A stretch of 9,969 nucleotides of DNA, from positions 1 to 9,969 of the forward strand of contig CALEJY010000116.1 of the NCBI GenBank assembly GCA_937898445.1, given 5' to 3'. The notes beneath the pieces were generated by a model that made no database searches, was not told the origin of the DNA, and saw only the letters and a program-made list of their open reading frames with translations. Shown here piece after piece: positions 6,695-9,969 of the stretch (position 1 is its first letter; each line of letters begins with the position of its first letter). This stretch comes from an uncultured Candidatus Melainabacteria bacterium (GTDB lineage Bacteria > Cyanobacteriota > Vampirovibrionia > Gastranaerophilales > Gastranaerophilaceae). The position numbers and the translations under genes were made by a program.

Positions 6695-7967
6695 CATATT
6701 GCCCGTTTTCTAATTTAGAAACAAGTTTTACAGACAATGCTGCAGTTCTTGCAGGCGATAATTCCACAATTGATGTAACACATCTTTTACCATTTTCAAG
6801 CTTGTTTATTTGTACCAAATAATCATAATTTGTCAAAACTTTACTTTTAGCCAACTTTTCAGGCAAATTTTCATTTACAACAACATTGCTAACAAGTTTC
6901 GAAATTGCAGCCTCAACAGAAGATGCTCTCAACGTTGAAATACAACCTTTTCTATCCGAAAACTCATTTATAGGAGTATTCAAATCCGAAATAATATATT
7001 CAGGCTCAATCTTCATAACATTTTCAACAATTTCATCAAAATCCGCCGATTTTGTGCCAATATTAAACTTCATCAAATAATTTGATTTTGCATTAATCTG
7101 AGATGATTTTTCTAACAAAACCGCTCTTTTATTCAAAATTGAAGCACTTATCAAAACATCCAAAAATGTTGTTTTTCCGGAATTTATATCGCCTGAAAAA
7201 ACAATATTTTTCTTTTCTGAAATCGCATTAATAATAAAATCAAAAACTTCTCTAGATACAAAAGCATTCTCTAAAATGGTATCGACATCAAAATCTACAG
7301 TCTTTCGAATAACAATATTTGTACCTGAATTAGAAATATTAGAAGTCATTACTGAAATCAAAAGGTTGTTGTATTTCTCATTCCAAATATCTTTCGACAA
7401 ATCGATTTTTGTACCCACCATCCCAGAAATATTGTTTATCAAAAATTCAAGCTGCTGATTTGACAACATCATTTCTGTATTCAAAATTCTACCGCCAATT
7501 TCGATATGCACACTATTTGTACCATTAACAAATATCGCAGACACATTTTCTTGCGAAATCAAATATTCCAAAGGTCCAAAACCGATAACCGCAGATGACA
7601 ATTTTTCAATTAATTTTTGCTTATCATCATCTGAAAATGAAAATTTTTCGGCTGAAAATTTATTATCTACAAAACTTTTTATCAATTCTTTTTGTTTTTC
7701 TTGCGAATACTCACCCCAAACCGGAATTGAATTAATTTTTTCAATCAAATCTTTTTTCAAATCGTTTTCAACGACAGATATATCAAGATTTTGTGAAGCA
7801 GCTACATTTTCAATAGCTGGTTCAATTTCTTGTTTTTGAGGTTCAACAATTTCCTCTGTATTTTCATCAGAAACAGGTTTTCGAGCGAACGAAAACTTAT
7901 GCGGTAATTTAATTTCTTTCTTATCGGCTTTTTTAAATCTACTGCTTAATTTACTATTTTCTAACAC
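6606..7967 (-). CDS. Degenerate CpaF/TadA-like type II/IV secretion ATPase
   Basis: Member of the CpaF/TadA/VirB11 family, whose canonical members are hexameric ATPases that power Tad/Flp pilus assembly at the inner membrane. The 453-residue protein has a polar linker (1-70), an N-terminal domain with GFGPLEYLISQENVSAIFVNG (129-149) and IEIGGRI, and a P-loop GDINSGKTT (259-267, K265). The remaining catalytic features are poor: the Asp-box ED is EK (E286-K287), the Walker B glutamate of IIVGE is replaced (IISDL, 325-329), the AMNTGHDGS segment is shortened, and the His-box TIHAN is TLRAS (345-349). The DARLPDGSR arginine segment is also unrecognisable. It starts at GTG 3 nt after the cpaE-like stop, with only a weak ribosome site, so translation is probably coupled. 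It may bind nucleotide without normal hydrolysis. The stop TAG at 6606-6608 lies inside the convergent neighbour. Confidence 0.85.
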   Translation of the reverse strand: MLENSKLSSRFKKADKKEIKLPHKFSFARKPVSDENTEEIVEPQKQEIEPAIENVAASQNLDISVVENDLKKDLIEKINSIPVWGEYSQEKQKELIKSFVDNKFSAEKFSFSDDDKQKLIEKLSSAVIGFGPLEYLISQENVSAIFVNGTNSVHIEIGGRILNTEMMLSNQQLEFLINNISGMVGTKIDLSKDIWNEKYNNLLISVMTSNISNSGTNIVIRKTVDFDVDTILENAFVSREVFDFIINAISEKKNIVFSGDINSGKTTFLDVLISASILNKRAVLLEKSSQINAKSNYLMKFNIGTKSADFDEIVENVMKIEPEYIISDLNTPINEFSDRKGCISTLRASSVEAAISKLVSNVVVNENLPEKLAKSKVLTNYDYLVQINKLENGKRCVTSIVELSPARTAALSVKLVSKLENGQYVNDFPQPLTSFRAETLISQSGSMSSRFYH

Positions 7968-7970
7968 GTT

Positions 7971-9140
7971 TTACACCATTCCATTCTTTTTAGATAAATT
8001 TTGTCTGTAAATACTGTCAGAAACCATCAAAGCCAAGTTTTTGCAACTCAAAGCCACATTTGCATCGGGGTTAACGTTTGAAACCGGAACACCTTTGTTA
8101 ATCGCTGACATCATTGTGAAATAATTGTTCGGAACTTTCCAATAAAGTTTTTTACCAATAGCTTCCTCAACATCTTCCGCCTTGATTTCGTCGTTTTCCA
8201 TATAACGATTAATCAAAACCTGAACCTTTTCACTATCCAAGCCCAATTTATCAAACAATTCAAGACAACGTTGACAATTTCTGATAGCAGGCAAATTCAC
8301 AATCGTAACTAAGAAAATCAAATCGGAATTTTCCAGAGCCGTGATAGATTTCGGGTCAAAACCTGCAGATGTATCAACCACAACATAAGAAAAAGTATCA
8401 CGTAAAATATTGAATAACTTTGTAATATCCTTCAACGGAACATCATCAACCTGTTTGAAATACGGCGGATCAGCCAATACATACAAACTTGTATCTTTAT
8501 ATTTTTCCAAAGTTGATAACAAGAAATCTTCATTGATTTTGTCCAAATTTTGGAGCATATAAGAAATATTAAATGACGGTTTCAAGTCCAAAAATGTCGT
8601 TACATCTCCGAGTTGAAAATTCAAATCAATCAATGCAACATTTTCTTTTGTAATTTTTGCTAACTCATACGCCAAATTTGTGGCAATAGAGGTTTTTCCC
8701 ACTCCGCCTTTGTTTGAATAAACTGTGATTACACGGCATTTAGATTTTTTTTGTTTCCCGCCGGTCAAATCATTATACAATTTGCCCAAAACACCTAAAA
8801 ATTCAGCTTTTATAACCGGAATTGCAAGAAAATCAGTAGCACCAACTCTCATTGCTCTGATAACCAAATCCACATCAGGTTTGTCAGAAAGCGCAATTAC
8901 TCGGCAATCAGGAAATTCCGTTGTTATCTTTGAAACAAAGTTGAGGGCTTGTTCAGGATAATCAGAAACGTCAATAATTACGAGAGAATTTGACAGTTCT
9001 TTAATCCCGTTATAAGCCTTTGAATAATCTGATGTAGCAGCCAAAAACGAAAAAACATCAAACTCTTGAAGATACAATTTCAAAAGTTCCGCAGTGCTAT
9101 CATGTTCAGTTATAACAATTGTTGGAATACTCTGTTTCAT
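7971..9140 (-). CDS. cpaE: CpaE-like protein: receiver domain fused to ParA/MinD ATPase
   Basis: CpaE/TadZ proteins place or regulate Tad-type pilus machinery at the cell pole or membrane. The 389-residue protein has an N-terminal response-regulator-like receiver (about 6-120) with an acidic pair E12/D14, a phospho-acceptor candidate D57 in VIIDVSD, and FLAIP (104-108), where the usual lysine before proline is isoleucine. Residues 135-380 are a ParA/MinD domain: deviant Walker A NKGGVGKT (143-150, with K144 and K149), IDLNFQLGD (171-179) and Walker B VVVDTS (253-258). Unlike many CpaE proteins, which have lost the ATPase motifs, the deviant Walker A is intact, so ATP-dependent dimerisation is plausible. 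ATG 9138-9140 is the only good start and lies 6 nt after a -10 box. It is the first gene of an operon with the CpaF-like gene. Confidence 0.88.
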   Translation of the reverse strand: MKQSIPTIVITEHDSTAELLKLYLQEFDVFSFLAATSDYSKAYNGIKELSNSLVIIDVSDYPEQALNFVSKITTEFPDCRVIALSDKPDVDLVIRAMRVGATDFLAIPVIKAEFLGVLGKLYNDLTGGKQKKSKCRVITVYSNKGGVGKTSIATNLAYELAKITKENVALIDLNFQLGDVTTFLDLKPSFNISYMLQNLDKINEDFLLSTLEKYKDTSLYVLADPPYFKQVDDVPLKDITKLFNILRDTFSYVVVDTSAGFDPKSITALENSDLIFLVTIVNLPAIRNCQRCLELFDKLGLDSEKVQVLINRYMENDEIKAEDVEEAIGKKLYWKVPNNYFTMMSAINKGVPVSNVNPDANVALSCKNLALMVSDSIYRQNLSKKNGMV

Positions 9141-9146
9141 ACAAGA

Positions 9147-9175
9147 ATTGTAGCATATTTTGCCGAAAGTAGCAA
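9147..9175 (-). promoter_or_regulatory. Promoter of the cpaE-like operon, predicted leaderless
   Basis: On the - strand TTGCTA (9170-9175), a 17-bp spacer and TACAAT (9147-9152) with an extended -10 TGC just before it form a strong promoter. Six bases separate the -10 box from ATG 9140-9138, putting the expected transcription start on the A of the start codon. No Shine-Dalgarno sequence is present. Confidence 0.7.
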
Positions 9176-9182
9176 GAAGAAT

Positions 9183-9207
9183 AAAAAAGTCGGCATAATG
9201 CCGACTT
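9183..9207 (-). terminator. Rho-independent terminator of the prepilin gene
   Basis: On the - strand AAGTCGGC-ATTAT-GCCGACTT (9187-9207) forms an 8-bp GC-rich stem, followed by six T residues (9183-9188, partly in the stem). It starts 5 nt after the prepilin stop codon and ends just before the cpaE-like promoter, so the prepilin and the cpaE-like operon are separate transcription units. Confidence 0.85.
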
Positions 9208-9212
9208 ATATT

Positions 9213-9969
9213 CTACCAAGGATAATCAGCTTTAAATTCCCAATTATCAAATTGCAACAACTTGGCACAAAGTTGCAAAGTATCAGAACCTCTTGAACAA
9301 CCTTCCCAATGGTTGGTTAAATATTCTCTTGTTCCATCCCAAACATTGATTGGAACTTCAGGTTCGACAGAGGACTTACATCCACTATTCTCATCATTAA
9401 AACAAAAAGAAAAGTATCGAACACTTTCTCTTTTAGTATAATTCGGATAATAATATAAATATAGATGATTAGCTCCCCAACTTTCTTCTATTTTCATGTA
9501 AGCCCCATCAGGGAAATTAGCTATTATACCTAGATTTGTGTTCCCATACTCACGACCTGTTTTCCATTCAACGGCATCTGAAAAATATTTTTTTAAATAT
9601 TTGTCAACGAACTTTTGATATTCTTCACTATCTCCGCTAGAACTATCTGGATAATCCCAATATTCATAACTACCATTATCTGCTTCAGAAAGCTTTATTG
9701 CTTGATTAACCGTTGAATAAAACTTTTTAACCCTTCCGGCAACAACAGATTTTTGATAATTAGTTATTAATGTAGGAAGTGTTAATGCTGCAACAATACC
9801 GATTATGCCGAGAGTGATGAGGACTTCGGCTAATGTAAATGCTGCTGATTTGAGTGAAAAGTGAGAAGTGAAACGTGAAAAATCCTTATCGTGAAAGTTA
9901 TTACCCTCTCTCTTTGTGAGACAAAGGGAACCGCAGAGCTGAGGCGATGCGTGTGACCCTGTCTGTACT
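9213..9969 (-). CDS. Type IV prepilin-like protein, start outside the window
   Basis: A secreted pilin or pseudopilin-like protein whose leader would be cut by prepilin peptidase and whose hydrophobic helix would anchor it in the membrane or pack in a filament. The signature AA|FTLAEVLITLGIIGIVAALTL (cleavage before the codon at 9837-9839) has the conserved Glu at position 5. The mature protein is 208 residues, with four cysteines in the C-terminal half (FCFNDENSGC; WEGCSRG; LQLCAKL) that could form two disulphides, and many Tyr/Trp residues. It ends in a TAG at 9213-9215. The leader is at least 43 residues, far longer than the usual 5-25. There is no in-frame ATG, GTG or TTG from 9840 to the window end, so the start is beyond 9969 or has been lost. 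An ATG at 9495-9497 is internal. No assembly genes accompany it apart from the cpaE/cpaF-like pair downstream. Confidence 0.85.
   Translation of the reverse strand, partial: VQTGSHASPQLCGSLCLTKREGNNFHDKDFSRFTSHFSLKSAAFTLAEVLITLGIIGIVAALTLPTLITNYQKSVVAGRVKKFYSTVNQAIKLSEADNGSYEYWDYPDSSSGDSEEYQKFVDKYLKKYFSDAVEWKTGREYGNTNLGIIANFPDGAYMKIEESWGANHLYLYYYPNYTKRESVRYFSFCFNDENSGCKSSVEPEVPINVWDGTREYLTNHWEGCSRGSDTLQLCAKLLQFDNWEFKADYPW
9854..9881. repeat. Four tandem 7-bp repeats in the prepilin leader
   Basis: On the + strand the units are GTGAAAA (9854), GTGAGAA (9861), GTGAAAC (9868) and GTGAAAA (9875); a fifth similar unit, GTGAAAG, lies at 9891 after a 9-bp gap. They encode the leader residues around SRFTSHFS on the - strand. 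Seven is not a multiple of three, so gain or loss of a unit would shift the frame. Confidence 0.65.
9904..9969. other. GC-richer segment with a small hairpin at the window edge
   Basis: The last ~69 bases are about 54% G+C by hand count, clearly above the rest of the window. They contain the inverted repeat CTTTGT-GAG-ACAAAG (9912-9926), extendable by three pairs including one wobble. The prepilin frame stays open through it. It may be the edge of a dispersed repeat; only one copy and one edge are visible, so this is tentative. Confidence 0.35.

Noticed and set aside
6707..6721. TTTCTAA-T-TTAGAAA hairpin after the + strand hypothetical gene, as a terminator
   Set aside because: The stem is AT-only apart from one pair, the loop is one base, no T-run follows and it lies within the coding region of the CpaF-like gene.
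9213..9497. A 94-residue protein starting at ATG 9497 on the - strand
   Set aside because: The frame continues upstream without a stop through a complete prepilin N-terminal signature, so this ATG is an internal methionine of the pilin.

Overview
The window is an AT-rich bacterial chromosome segment (about one third G+C) with tight spacing, the standard bacterial code and mostly housekeeping genes. A prepilin with the N-terminus FTLAEVLITLGIIGIVAAL beside CpaE- and CpaF-type pilus proteins, plus low-GC K/N/I-rich proteins, recalls the Gastranaerophilales (Melainabacteria/Vampirovibrionia), the non-photosynthetic gut relatives of cyanobacteria. That placement is an inference from style; no rRNA or other phylogenetic marker was tested.

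Layout. Positions 1-2667 (+) hold a compact operon: the 3' part of tilS (tRNA-Ile lysidine synthetase), hpt (hypoxanthine phosphoribosyltransferase) and a soluble histidine kinase, with gaps of 12 and 3 nt. A separate promoter then drives a multi-pass membrane protein of unknown function (2735-3442, +). It ends at a bidirectional terminator shared with the convergent uvrB (3499-5493, -). Divergent from uvrB is a membrane-associated hypothetical protein (5594-6694, +). Its 3' end overlaps by 89 nt, tail to tail, a degenerate CpaF/TadA-like secretion ATPase (6606-7967, -). That gene is the second of a two-gene operon whose first gene is a CpaE-like receiver + ParA/MinD ATPase (7971-9140, -). Upstream of that operon, after a terminator, lies a type IV prepilin-like gene (9213 to beyond 9969, -) whose start is outside the window.

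How it fits together. The left part is basic metabolism (tRNA modification, purine salvage), an orphan sensor kinase and DNA repair. The right part is a small pilus or secretion cluster: a prepilin-like protein, a CpaE-type localisation/regulatory ATPase and a CpaF paralogue that has lost the usual catalytic residues except the P-loop. No TadB/TadC platform protein or prepilin peptidase is present here, so these proteins would have to work with a machine encoded elsewhere.

Most notable points: (1) uvrB and the cpaE-like gene each have a good promoter whose -10 box ends exactly 6 nt before the ATG, predicting leaderless mRNAs; (2) the CpaF-like protein looks like a pseudo-ATPase or nucleotide-binding regulator; (3) the prepilin leader is unusually long, has no ATG/GTG/TTG in frame inside the window, runs into a GC-richer segment and contains four tandem 7-bp repeats that could shift the frame if copy number changed. 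No tRNA, rRNA, CRISPR array or insertion sequence was seen, and there is no gene-free stretch over 300 bases.
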